DNA of 64,000 nt from Hortaea werneckii. Its lineage: Eukaryota; Ascomycota; Dothideomycetes; Mycosphaerellales; Teratosphaeriaceae. Positions 42,636 to 53,697 of the stretch are shown here, piece by piece. How positions within the stretch are numbered: the first letter of the stretch is position 1; each line of letters starts with the position of its first letter. The stretch is taken from NCBI GenBank assembly GCA_037044905.1, contig JBAOKB010000170.1:496001-560000 (forward strand), given 5' to 3'. The position numbers and the translations under genes were made by a program. Under the pieces are notes generated by a model. That model saw only the letters and a program-made list of their open reading frames with translations, was not told where the DNA came from and did not search any database.

Positions 42636-45358
42636 TCATACATTGCATGGTAGACTCGGTGAGATGACTGTGATGTGATTCGCGGAAGTAAAAAAGACTG
42701 AGCAGTAGATGCTGCTATGCTGGGTCAAAAAGTATCTGATGCTATTCATGACTGTCGATATCTCGTGTCCGCTATGAACGCTAAAGCAATGCTGATGTGT
42801 CTGTATGCTCCCCTTCGCCACCGATGCTGCACTGTTCAAAGCGAGGGTATTTGATGAAAAGAACGAAACCCCACAAATCCCTCCGTCAGCCTCCCCGTCG
42901 GATCTCACCTCCTGTGCACCCTCCTCAACATCCTCCAAAGAGCCTCCTGCTTGGCTATACTGAGGCTCTTCTGCAAACATCTCAGGCAGAAGGAATGTGT
43001 CCTTCGACGTGCCGGTCTCAGCTTCTCCATCGGATACCATACTCTGTCCAACTTCCTCCTTGTCCGTCATCTCACCTGGTGCGCCTGGACATTGGAGCTG
43101 TTCCATGAACGCCGTGCTAGGAACCATACACATACCCTCAGGGGTGTCAATCGCCGTCCCGCCAGTAGACTCTTCCTCCTCCCCGACCTCGTCACCGTCG
43201 ACTGAAGAATCCGGAATGTCTTTGCACTGCAGCTTCTCCACATCCATTTTGCTGGGCTCCAGGAATTTTTCTTCCATGACGTGATGGACGGCTTTCGGTT
43301 CTCTCTCTGTTTCCAATGCGATCTCTGTGGGTTCGGCCAATGGAGCCGCTATCGATTGCCTGCGCTCATCGAGTGCAAGGTCTCGGCCACGCATGGAGTT
43401 CTCTGTACGCCTGGCAGGCTCGACTCGCTCGCTTTGTTCAATGGACTTGGACTCTTTATGCTCGACTTGAAAGCTAGCATCGTGTTCGAAGTCGGGTCGC
43501 ACAGCATCCGCGAATTGTTCAGGATCGCGATTAGTCTCTTCTGGCTCTTTCTGGCTTGACGCCAACAGCCCTTGTGTGAGAATCGAGCCAGTGGCATCAT
43601 GCTCATCCGAGCTCTTCAGTGCCACTGGTGTGCCTCCTGCCAATGAAGTATTCTCTGCTTCGGATGCTTCTGAAGATGTTCTAGTCGCTGTGATTTCGGC
43701 AGTAGTGCCGCCTGCCGAGGAGCTGAACGACTCCTCCTCGTGCCGTGGTGTCTGATCGATCGGCTGACTCACTTGGCCAACCGAAATTGAAGCCACAGGA
43801 ATTGATTGCACATCCTCCTTTTCGGAAGCATAGATTTCCTCGCTGTTTTGGAGTATCGAGGGCAGGACAGCATCTGTAGCGATATCGAAATGCGACCCAT
43901 TGCTAAGCTCTTCAGCTGGAGAAGTCATGTTTGGTGTAACCTCTCCTTCCGGATGGCCTTGCGGCGGATACATGATCAGTCTTACGCCTGACAACATCAG
44001 GATAGCCGCCAGAACAAAGGCAATGACGTGTTTCCCGTCTCGCAGTAACAAAATGAGATAGTTTCGCATCAACATAGAGAGGGGTATTTGCGATGGGCGA
44101 TAGATCTGAGGTAACTCGTCTGGACTGCTGTCACGTTCTTTTGACTGCACTGGGAAGATTTGTTCCGCAGGTACCCTGAGAATGGCTTGTTGGCGCAGAA
44201 GATCCATCTCGCTGGTCTGGTTGCCGCTCTGCAAAGTTTCCTCGGCAAGGAAGCCAGGCTGATGCTCCGTATGATCCATTGGCATTTGTCTGCCCAGCGA
44301 TGTTTGTGGCGAAAGGTATGGCAGGCAACATCATCTCGACATCGACTCTCTCCATCTCACTCCAAGCAGCTGACCACGCCGCCGCACGCATCAGTCCGTT
44401 GGCTGCGTAAATGTTAATTTTCCAGACGCCTGTACTGGCGGCTTTTGCTTGCTCCATAGCTGCAAATTGGACAGCACTCTGGGTCGGATGCAGCTTCTAC
44501 ACTTGAACCGAGACCTGAATCCGTTGAATCAGACGTCCAGATTGAGCTAGCAGAGCCACGAGGGCGGTGGAAATGGCCGTCCTTCGTGATTCGTTCCTGG
44601 CGAAGCTCCAGAGCTTCAAGAACCCTCTCCTCCAGTAGATCGTATTCTTCTCTAGGATGCGGATAAGTATTCCGCGTTGCATTACGATTTCCGTCAGCTT
44701 TGAGCGGAGAAGGTAAATCTGATCCAAGATTGGCGCGGCATGATTTCCTGGACAATTTCATGTCTCCAGGGTATATTGACTGGAAGAACCGTGACATGCA
44801 GAAGTACAAGCGGATTCTGTTTGCTCTCCAGCTCGTGTGTGGAATGACGTGCCTGATGGCGTGGTTTCGGACTACCTCGCACCTTCGCCGAGTGATGGGA
44901 CCGTGGCGTTGCAGGTCTACTGTTTAGACCTCTCGCCTTCGGTAGAGATTGCCATGGGCTACCTGAACCAAAAGGCGGTGGGAGTTCAGTTGCATGCGCT
45001 TCACAGACTCTGGACGCATGAAAGACGGCCTTATTACTCGTGGCGTATGGATAGGCTGTGCAGCTCGCCGGTTCGTGATCTCATATTTCTCCTCTGACAT
45101 CGACGAGATGGAAGAGCGAGCAGACCTTGGCTGTCGAGCCGACATATCAGTTGTCTCGGTGAGACCAACATCATTGTCAACTTCCAGTGTCACATTTTCG
45201 CAATCCTCTCCGGTATTTGTCTCTTGATCCTCCTTCTCCTCTTGCTCCCTTTGCTCATCTATGGAATCATCGAGGTTTGGAATATATGTCGAATCTGGGG
45301 TCGGGATCCCGGGGTCGTGGTAGATGGCGAACTGGTGGCTCTTGCTCGGCCGAGCCAT
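42636..45358 (-). CDS. Conserved fungal single-pass membrane protein, about five frameshifts
   Basis: From ATG 45358 (MARPSKSHQFAIYHDPGIP) I can follow one protein through several frames. The pieces are the N-terminal acidic and Ser-rich region; PPPFGSGSPWQSLPKARG; PLVLLHVTVLPVNIPWRHEI; ILDQIYLLRSKLTEIVMQRG; PHPREEYDLLEERVLEALEL; and KINIYAANGLMRAAAWSAAW with SEMERVDVEMM. A long acidic C-terminal part has one membrane helix (HVIAFVLAAILMLSGVRLIM) and runs to 42636. Switches lie near 45000, 44733, 44661, 44480 and 44310. At 44661 a CC run lacks one C. It resembles a conserved Pezizomycotina family without known function. The individual joins are less certain than in UTP10, and some could be introns. 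Confidence 0.55.
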
Positions 45359-46495
45359 GTGCGCGTGGAATGCGGCAATCTGCTTGCACAATGAGAGCGA
45401 CCGCAATATCACATTCTCCAGTGACGCGAAGCGACAGTCGTCACACTTCGAGGTCTCACGGGGAGTGCTAAGATGCAAACTGCCGTTACGAAGCGTTGTA
45501 CCGTTTGCGGTTACATGCGTTCAATCGTGCGCTAGCTCCAAACAGTTGTGTTTCCGTAGCAACCGCCTACTCTAACGACCCTATTTGACCTTTAATAGAG
45601 GCGAAACATATATCAACTGGCAAAATAGCCGCATGCTACACGGCAGACTATGTCGATTGCCTGTATATGCCATGCTGAGGTAGCCATGGTGTCCAGTCCT
45701 TCGTAACGGTCGTAGATCATGTTCTACATAGACATAATCGGAGTGACAACCTTGCAACCCTCAGAAGCGAATTGCCCTGCTTTTCATGCAATGTTGCAGG
45801 ATGACCTAAGTTGAGCGATAGCGTAAACCACTGTCGGATCGCTTTGGATAAGTTGGCTCTCTTCATTTGTTGCACGCGGTATCTATTGCCACCTGGGCGA
45901 AGGTCGTCTCGGTGTCATCATCTACCTAGGTAGTGTTGGACTTCAGCTGAGCCATTGGAGAGTCCTTCAACGACAGCCGAGCTCCCTTAATGTGACCATG
46001 ACAGCACCCATCAGCGAAGGTTTTCTGCGGACATGTTGGGACTGTGGATATTCCTCATCGGTCTTTTAAACGGTCTTGCAAGATTTGGTCTGCCGTGGCT
46101 GTCACAAGCTCGTTTCTTCATAAATGCTGTGAAAGAGAAAAAAAAAAAAAAAGGAAAACAGGAAAGCCTGTTTTGGCAGTGTTCAGAATACTGGTCGCTT
46201 GACTGTGTGAGATTAGATGCAGCAATGGCGTTGCTAGGACATCATTACCACAGAGATCGGCCGGCATAAAGACAAGAGCCAGAGGACACAAACAGAGGAA
46301 CAAGCCAGTGCGGCTGTCGAACTCAGTGTGTTTGAAAGGTTGATTGTGCACCTTCTCCGAACCTAAAACCCATGGACTCTGAAGTCGGGTATCTTACACC
46401 ACTCTGCATGATTCTTTTGTCTACCAGTCGCTCTCCATATGTCCACAGCGCCCTGTTGTATCCGCGTGCAAACTCTTTTCTCACCCTGCACATCA
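45359..46495. other. Intergenic region
   Basis: About 1.1 kb between the conserved membrane protein and the SRPBCC gene. The open frame of the membrane-protein gene extends upstream to 45478, so its start could be there. The region contains a 15-base A run but no recognised gene. Confidence 0.4.
46138..46152 (+). repeat. Poly(A) run of 15 bases
   Basis: The longest homopolymer in the window, in an intergenic region. It has no target-site duplication or coding remnant beside it, so there is no evidence that it marks a retroelement. Confidence 0.9.
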
Positions 46496-47073
46496 CTACT
46501 TCTTCTCAGCAACCTTGGCAAGATCGGCGAGGGCCTCGCGGCGCTTGAACTTCGCATCCTGGATCACGCCTTCAAGAAGCCATTAGCGAACACGTCAATA
46601 CACCAACTTTTGACATGACTTACTAGCATCCGCGTCGCTCGAGAAGTTACCGGTCCACTCCACAAAAGTGCTGCCCTCCAGCGCACCGCTCGAGACAGCG
46701 TAGCAGCGCACGGTGCTGACGACGCTGGTGTACGAGAGCTCTGGCTGAGAAGTGATGACCGAGTACGTGATGTAGTGGTTGATGGTCGAGTGCTCCTCTT
46801 GCTTGACCTCCAGGACAGTGCCGTCTTTGAAAGTCCACTTCACGATGTCGGTCTCCTCGCTGGCGCCCTTTGCGAATTCGGACTTGCTCACGGCGGACCA
46901 GAACTTGGAGAAGTCCTGCGTGTTGTCAGTATGGCTCGATTGAAGGGCTTCTTCTCTTTGAATTTTCTGCGCCGTACCTGAAGCTTGATGTAGTGCCACA
47001 CATGGCTGAGGGGAGCACGGATGACCGCGCTCTCGACCACAGAGGTAGAAGTTGGGATCGTCGAGGGAGCCAT
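46496..47073 (-). CDS. SRPBCC (START/Bet v 1-like) small protein
   Basis: A 153-residue protein of the polyketide-cyclase/START-like superfamily, whose members bind hydrophobic ligands in a helix-grip fold. Exons are 47073-46978, 46915-46624 and 46569-46496, with 62- and 54-nt introns. Joined, it reads VVESAVIRAPLSHVWHYIKL followed by QDFSKFWSAVSKSEFA. The strand-rich middle (IVKWTFKDGTVLEVKQEEHS, YTSVVSTVRCYAV, STFVEWTGNFSSDAD) and the C-terminal helix (RREALADLAKVAEKK) fit the fold. There is no signal peptide, so it is probably cytosolic. Many fungal homologs are annotated as bacterial-type polyketide cyclases; no catalytic residue can be assigned. Confidence 0.8.
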
Positions 47074-47341
47074 GGTGATGGGAACTTGTTTGGATTCTTC
47101 TGGTGCGGAGTGAGGGACAGTACAAGTTTGTAGAAGGAAGACTTTGGAACGTTGGTGAGGAGGGGACGACTTCGTTTATGGGCTTCGTTTGTTTGGAGGG
47201 CGAGGAGGGGCACCTTGCAGAAATGATCTCATGAGCGATAAGAGATAAGAATTCAATGCCACGGCTGGTACCGCTTGGTGATTGCACACTACAGTATATG
47301 CCATTCTTTATAGGTCCTATGTACTACATTCACCGAACTCG

Positions 47342-48892
47342 TCAAGGTGATGTCTGCGTGAACGACTTCACTGTCACACTCCCACCCAACTCCTCTGTGG
47401 CAAAGTTGAAGATTCCATACCTATACCCGATGAAAAAGAAATACGTCGTGTTCATCTCATACGGCGTTCCCAACTGCTCAAAGTTCCATCCATCCAAACT
47501 GTAGCTGAATGTGCCCAGATAGTCAGATGCTGGTGCGACGTTGGCGTGGAGGCGGAACCAGATACAGGAGGCGTCCTTCGCAGAAGCAGTAGCTTCGCGC
47601 GTGCCAGTCGAGATCGTATTCCAATCCTCACCGAGGGCAAGGTCACGTTGCAAGAACACAGTGCCATCTTGGATTCCAATGTATGCAGCATTGTCACGGA
47701 AAAGCGAAAGCCCGGCGATGTCGCCCGCTTGCATCGATGAGATGTCAACTTCGATCGTAGCTGTACCCTCTGGACCGATGATTCGCTGGGTCAACGTGTT
47801 GCGAGCATGATATAGATCATCTGTGACTGTGGCGGTGTTCAAAATCAGGCCCCCACATTCCGCGAACGAGTAAGCTGAGGTATCGGGATTGTGATTCCAC
47901 TCCCATTTGGGATCCAGAGAGGGCCCTTCGAAGCAGTCTGTTCCAAGGACTGATTCTACGCGCACAGGCTCAACCGGGTATTCATTGGGAACAGCGAAAG
48001 AGTCATTCGAAGGGAGTCTTGGCCAGCCCTCGGCATCGAAGTATATAGGCGAGAGAGCCGGTACCCTGCCCTCTGGATAGGCATCGATAAAGGCAAGATA
48101 GTACCAGTCACCTTCCGGCGTGTCGACAATGCCGCCTTGATGTGGGAAGCCGGACTCGTCGATTGGACTTGCAGTCCTGTTAGCAAGAATCTCTAGCTCG
48201 TAAGGCCCATAGATGCCGCCCGTGGATTTCAAAGTCCACTCCCAACTCGCTGGCTCTGTGAGAAGGACGTAGTAAGTGCCATTGATGTTGTAAAGACGAG
48301 CGCCTTCGAGGTAGAAGGTAGCGTTCCAGATACGAGTAATGGACTCCTCCTGTAGATCTTCGTTCAACTTCGCAATGGAGATGTTTCTATTACCGTACGC
48401 CACGTAAATCGAATCATCCTCATCAAACATGAGCCCGCAGTCGTAATAGCATGTATCAATTGTAGAAGCCAGATCCCAGGGCCCCGCAGCATCAGGTGCC
48501 GTATAGATGTAGGTCTGATTGAAATCCACACAACCGACCCAGTAAAAGAGACCAGTACTCTCGCGGTACCGCATGGAAGACGCCCAGATGCCACGCACGT
48601 AGGCTTGTTCACCATCTTCGAGGCTGTATGCGGTCGGGTCTCCAAAGTCCAAGTAGGGTACAGAGTGGCCAATGAATTCCCAATTGACGAAATCGCCGGA
48701 TTGCAATACAGGTGCTCCCGGAGAGTAAGCCATTGATGACGCCGAGTAATAGTACGTCTCATTGACACGGAACACATCGATATCGGCCAGGTCCAGCCAT
48801 AGTACAGGATTGGTATAAGTCTCATTGGTCACATCACCGTGTGCAAGGGCTGCGCCCGCAAAAAGAGCGCAGGCGTACACTGCAGACAACAT
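47342..48892 (-). CDS. Secreted GH43 family glycosidase (beta-xylosidase/arabinofuranosidase type)
   Basis: A secreted inverting glycoside hydrolase acting on xylan or arabinan side chains. It is a single exon. The start chosen is ATG 48892, with a signal peptide MLSAVYACALFAGAALA; an in-frame ATG at 48937 would hide it. The GH43 five-blade propeller shows the general-base Asp (DLADIDVFRVN), the pKa-setting Asp (DCGLMFDEDDSIYVAYG) and the general-acid Glu (YLEGARLYNINGTYYVL). A C-terminal beta-sandwich follows from about residue 325 (LDPKWEWNHNPD ... SYSLDGWNFEQLG), as in xylosidase-type members. About 516 residues, intact. It lies next to a Zn2Cys6 regulator, suggesting induction by plant polysaccharides. 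Exact specificity is not resolvable. Confidence 0.88.
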   Translation of the reverse strand: MLSAVYACALFAGAALAHGDVTNETYTNPVLWLDLADIDVFRVNETYYYSASSMAYSPGAPVLQSGDFVNWEFIGHSVPYLDFGDPTAYSLEDGEQAYVRGIWASSMRYRESTGLFYWVGCVDFNQTYIYTAPDAAGPWDLASTIDTCYYDCGLMFDEDDSIYVAYGNRNISIAKLNEDLQEESITRIWNATFYLEGARLYNINGTYYVLLTEPASWEWTLKSTGGIYGPYELEILANRTASPIDESGFPHQGGIVDTPEGDWYYLAFIDAYPEGRVPALSPIYFDAEGWPRLPSNDSFAVPNEYPVEPVRVESVLGTDCFEGPSLDPKWEWNHNPDTSAYSFAECGGLILNTATVTDDLYHARNTLTQRIIGPEGTATIEVDISSMQAGDIAGLSLFRDNAAYIGIQDGTVFLQRDLALGEDWNTISTGTREATASAKDASCIWFRLHANVAPASDYLGTFSYSLDGWNFEQLGTPYEMNTTYFFFIGYRYGIFNFATEELGGSVTVKSFTQTSP

Positions 48893-49301
48893 CCTGGTTT
48901 GAAGAGTGAAAGCAGCTTGGGAGAGACCATCGAGCATATTCAGGCATTTGGTTCCTTATAGTTGTTTTGCGTTCTGGTGGAGCACCCATCGTTCATTGGT
49001 GAACTACAATCTTATAGGTGGATAATTCCAACTGCCAAGAAAGCCGCCTTGATTGTTTGTGCCCTGTGGGTGGATATTCAGGTGGGCGAGGATAAATGAA
49101 TGCCAAGAATACCATGCATACCCGCCGCCTGATTGTCTTCCGGAGGGTGAATTGGCTCTGTCTCCCCGCAATGCGGAGGTAGCTACTGCACTTCAATGCT
49201 TAGCCTTAGTACCCCGACATGGTTTCGGACGATCAGCTTCTGAGCGCGTGGACACTCAGATCTCATTATCTCTCCTGTGTGTGTTGTAAACAGGATGAAA
49301 T
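48893..49301. other. Upstream region of the GH43 gene
   Basis: About 400 bases between the GH43 start and the stop of the Zn2Cys6 regulator gene. It should contain the GH43 promoter. I see no defined site. Confidence 0.4.
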
Positions 49302-51466
49302 TTAAAAGATCTGTGGATCCCATACGGATGAGTCAAGCTCTAGCCAGTCAGATATCGACCACTCATCAAGGAAATTGTAATCTTCATCGAGAGGACCGTC
49401 AAAATCAAGCGAGTCTGCTTGTGCTTGATGTGCCTGTTGTGAATCCAGTTCTCCGCCATCGGCTCGAGACTGTTCCGGATTGTCATGGCCCTGCATGGCA
49501 TCAGGGCATTCTCTCTGCTCGATGTTATTTGGTGCTCGCTGCGAGCCTCGGTGCCGGCTTCGCTTAGCCTCGCGCAACAACTCATCTAGCACAACAGCGT
49601 ACCGCCGGCTCGAGGTATTACTATCGGAGAGATGCTGTTGACAGCGCTCTGCCAGCTCCATTAGGTCTTCCCTTGAGCTCCCTGCTATTAGGTTGTTGCT
49701 ATTGTCTTTGCTAGCCTGTATGTCCGCAATGTACACAACAGATACAGCGCAAAATACAACGTAATTGATCCACCAAAGAGAGTAGAACAAGCTCCCGTTA
49801 TTTGCCATACCGTTGATGGTCTCCATTGCGATTCGCGCTGCTTCTAAGCATTCTTGAACCCCTGACGCTACATTTCCCGACAGGTAGTTCACGTTCTCCA
49901 AAAGTAAAGGCCGGAAGATATGCATGTTTGCATGAGCATACGCAAGCTTCAGTGCGACAGACTGTCTCATGAGGCTGGGTATCAGGCTGGAAGGACGGAC
50001 AGTACCTAGATGCGGTGGCAATCGATCCTTCCATTGGCGTAGCTGCCTTCTAAGCACATCCACTGCCGCCATACGGGCTTGCCGGCTTATTCTTTTGACA
50101 GAATATACATCACGAGTTGCGGCGCCAAGAACTTGGGCCAGCCGGGAATGGTGCACCAGACCATCGATTAGGCTGTCGTTCTCGCTAGCGTTGCTTCTCG
50201 GACCTTCAGAGGTGATTTCTTCGTCTATGACCGACTCAGGCAGCATCTGATCTATGTCTTCGTCGTGAAAATGCTTCGGCCTTCCCAAAACCACACAAAG
50301 ATAGGTGTCCATTGTGTAGGCGGCCCAGAATGTGCGCTTGCGGCATTCAGACGTTATATAGTCAGGACTGGATTTGTCGCCGTATGCACCTCGTCGTCTT
50401 GTCTCCCGTCTGTGCAGGCCGAGTGCTGAAGTCATTTGCAAGAGGGCACCAAAGGTGTACCATGCTTGCGTCACCCTTTGCGTTTGAAGCAGATACAGCA
50501 CTTGCAACAATCGGGCCTGCACTGATTGGAGGCTCACGCGGCCCGTCTCTTGACTGGCAAGCAACTCTGCTGTCTGGAAGTACAAATCACTCTCACGTGA
50601 CTCTGGCAGCGTTGCCTGGGTAGACGATCGTATTTGCTCTTTCCGGTAAGCAGAGATGGCAAAAATGGTATACACTATGGCAGCCCGGGAACCTTGCGGA
50701 GCATGGCGCGGGATATCGGCGCTCGGCACTCCCAGTAGATCTTCGAGCCAAAGGTAGACCGTAGGACCGTGAAGGAATCTGTAAGTTACGGCACATGTGT
50801 CAAATAGAATGATATGAGCTCGTGAGCCACAGCCGCCGGTGGCACTGCAGCTGTGACAGCCTCGTCGTCGCGGAAAGGCCGATCACCTTCTGCCGTTATC
50901 TTTTGCGCGTAAGGCGCGTCTCCAAGAATGCGTTGGACCGGGTCGCCGCCTTCTGAGGAGGACAGTCTATGCCATGCGCGTCTGATAAACGTTAAGGCTG
51001 ATGTGCGGTCGTGGTACTGGCCGTCCACCTCAGCCGTTTCAAGATCGGGCGACTCGCGAGTAGAGGCATGACCGGACCTATTGTGCCCCTCCCCAAACTG
51101 AGAAATGACTTGCTGAGTGGCGCGCGGGACAGTGGCAGGATGAGAATGGAGACCGTATACGTCGTAAGTAGACTGATGTGTTGCCGGAATGTCAGCAGAG
51201 GTGGCCGGCGTTGCGGGCCGCCCTCGATTATGCGTGGCATTCCATGTGCATTCGATTCTCCTATATTGGCAAGTGTGGCAAGGCACTGTGCCAGAGCAAC
51301 GTACTCGCTTCTGCTTGCAGAAGTCGCATGCTCTTGAAACCTTGGGCGCTTTGCGGCGATTTTCGTCCCATTGGTCTGTAGAGGCTTCGCTTGCTAGTCT
51401 GACACCCAGTACGTGAGGCTCTGGAGCTACGCTCTGCTGATGTGCCTGATGCGGCGATGGGAGCAT
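49302..51466 (-). CDS. Zn2Cys6 binuclear-cluster transcription factor, one frameshift
   Basis: A nuclear DNA-binding regulator. The zinc cluster is CDFCKQKRVRC followed by CHTCQYRRIEC, spacing CX2CX6CX5CX2CX6C, near residue 47. A Ser/Thr/Pro-rich linker leads to the fungal-specific transcription factor domain (YRFLHGPTVYLWLEDLLG, RVTQAWYTFGALLQMTSALGLHR, CRKRTFWAAYTMDTYLCVVLGRP, LRQWKDRLPPHLG). The tail is acidic and Asp-rich (DFDGPLDEDYNFLDEW), a likely activation region. The frame slips near 50803 between ELISF and FDTCAVTYRFLHG. One lost T in a TTT run (coding strand) explains it, giving about 720 residues. No intron fits. It lies head-to-tail with the MFS gene, so it may regulate the MFS/aldolase pair. 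Confidence 0.87.
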
Positions 51467-51793
51467 CTTGTCTGATGGAGCATCTAGGAAGCATGTCGAT
51501 GGCTCGCAAAAAGAGAAGTCTTGGCATCAAGTGCACCCGAGGTCATGAGGGCTCGAGGACATGGAACAACGCCCAACAATGATCATTGCCAATGGAAATT
51601 CTGGCTCACCACACAAGGAGACACGGTCAATCGACCATGACATGCAAACAGCAAATATCTCTTACGAATCTTACTGTGCCACGTTTGCCAACAAAAAACG
51701 TAATTTAACAGGTGAAACCTCACAACAGGCACGTGTGAAGAAACTACGTCTCAAAGTATATAAGGTATTCTCAATCTCCATCTATTCATTCAA

Positions 51794-53697
51794 CTACAGA
51801 TGGTACTTGTACAACGGGCTACGATCACCCATCTGGTGAAGCTTCTCATCCGAGAATTTGGCCCTGACTTCCTCTTCAGTCACCTGAGCATTGATCTTAT
51901 TGCTACGCATCAACAAGCCTTCCAAGCTGACAGCCGCAACAATGCCTGTAGCTGCAAAAGCAAGCGAGCATCCGTATCCTGTAGGGTAGCTGGGAGCCTC
52001 GCTGTCGATGTAAATATAGCTTCCGATCAAGCCACCGATGTTGCCTGCGCAAATGAGGTAGGCTATCGAGATAGCCCGCTTCTTCGGCCCAGAACAGTTG
52101 GAGATGTTCCATGCATTGACACCTGGTAAGATTGGGTATAAGCCGAAGCAAGCGACGCAGACTGCAAAGTAACAGACGCCAATGTTGTCTTCGATATTGC
52201 CGGCCTTTGCGCAGAGGATTGCGTATCCGATAACAACCGATACCTGGGGTGCCACGATGAATGGCATGCGCCATTCATACTTATCTGCGAGGACAGAGAA
52301 CCCGTACGAAGACAAAGCTCCGCATGTATACGGCGGAATCGTCAGAAGCTGAGCGTTGGCAGATTGGTAGCCCATGCCACGCATGATGGTCGGCATTGCA
52401 AATTTCAACGCGTAGTTGGGCACCGATTGCGACCAGTTGGCGAAGAGCAGGAAGTACACCTTCCAGTCAGACACGACTGACCATAGAACAGCCCAGTCGA
52501 CCTTGTGCTTTGGCCCGTCAGGGTCGGTCTTCACGGCGCGTGTGACTTGTCGGAGGGTCAGGTATCGAGCTTCATCTTCCGTGAGCCAACGGCTGGATAG
52601 AGAAGGTGAATCTGGGAGCGCAACGACACAGAGGACGCCCATCAGAACGGTAGCAAGACCCTCGATGATAAAGATCTAAGGTAATGTCAGCGCCAGTCTG
52701 CGAAGGAGGTGGAACTAAGTGCATACGCACCCACCGCCAGCCATCATAACCACCGACTCCATCCATCTTTGCGATTGCTGCACGTTTGTGAGTCCAGGAA
52801 GTGTGTATGACAACTCTTAATCAACCTACCATAGGCTAGAAGTCCCGAAAAGGCGCCACCGGATGCTGCAGCTGTGTAGAGCAAAGCGATGCGGGTCTGC
52901 GTTTCATTTGGCATATACCACCTGGAGATTTATGTCAGCTAGACGCCTACTACAGCGTTGCATAAGACAAGATAAGGCCTAGCAACTTCACGTACCTTGA
53001 GATCAAAAGAATAGCGCCGGGGAACAGCCCAGCTTCGAAGAGACCGAGAAGAAACCGGACAGCGACTAGCTCTCCAAAGTCCTGGACAGTTCCAGTGCAA
53101 GTCATGACGATGCCCTGATCGAGTCATCAGCATGAGTATAAGTTGTTCCTCCTGCACGTGCCTACGTACCCATGCAAGAACGATGGCACCAAGATAATGA
53201 GAAGGCCTCTTAAAGTGTTGGAGGATCATATTGCTCGGGACCTCGGCCAGGATGTATCTGGGGAAGGTCAGCATACTCTACCAATGTGAACCATCCTCAC
53301 TTTACACTCACGGGATGAAGAAGATGGAAACGGCAACGTTGTAATCCGTCCCGTCCATGCCCAAACTGGGGAGAAGGCCCTCCTGGTCTTGTGCGTCAGC
53401 ATCATCTGTGCATTGTACCGGTGGAAACCCCATCTTTAACCCAACTTACGATCTTTGCATTGCCAATGTTGACTTTATCGATATAGGTGATGAGGTAAAG
53501 GAACAAGCAGCAGGGCACAAGCCGCCAGTCCATCTTGCGTAGGAGCTTCTTCTTGTGCTCTGGGGGAAGTTCTGGAGGAAGGCGAGGTCTTCGGGGCTGA
53601 GGCCGGCGTTCGTATACTCGTCGACCTGCGCCTCGACGTTTTCCTTGTAATCCGGTCGCTCGTCGATTGCCATCTTTTCGTCCGACGGCCTGGCCAT
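51794..53697 (-). CDS. MFS transporter, anion:cation symporter (Dal5-like) family, one frameshift
   Basis: A twelve-helix plasma-membrane permease of the ACS family, whose members import organic anions such as allantoate, nicotinate or sugar acids. Exons on the minus strand are 53697-53450, 53382-53312, 53257-53170, 53114-52996, 52921-52828, 52777-52731 and 52675-51794; each intron (50-74 nt) keeps frame. Family markers are ITYIDKVNIGNAKIEGLLPS, FFIPYILAEVPSNMILQ, RFLLGLFEAGLFPGAILL, WYMPNETQTRIALLY and GWRWIFIIEGLATVLMG. In exon 1 a run of five C on the coding strand (53562-53566) needs one more to join LAFLQNFP to PEHKKKLLRKMDWRLVP, so there is one frameshift. The aldolase gene lies head-to-head across a region rich in TCCGGA sites. 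Substrate unknown; a sugar acid is a reasonable guess from the neighbour. Confidence 0.88.

Noticed and set aside
46138..46152. Poly(A) run as a trace of a retroposed gene or LINE
   Set aside because: No target duplication, no reverse-transcriptase or gene remnant upstream; a plain homopolymer.
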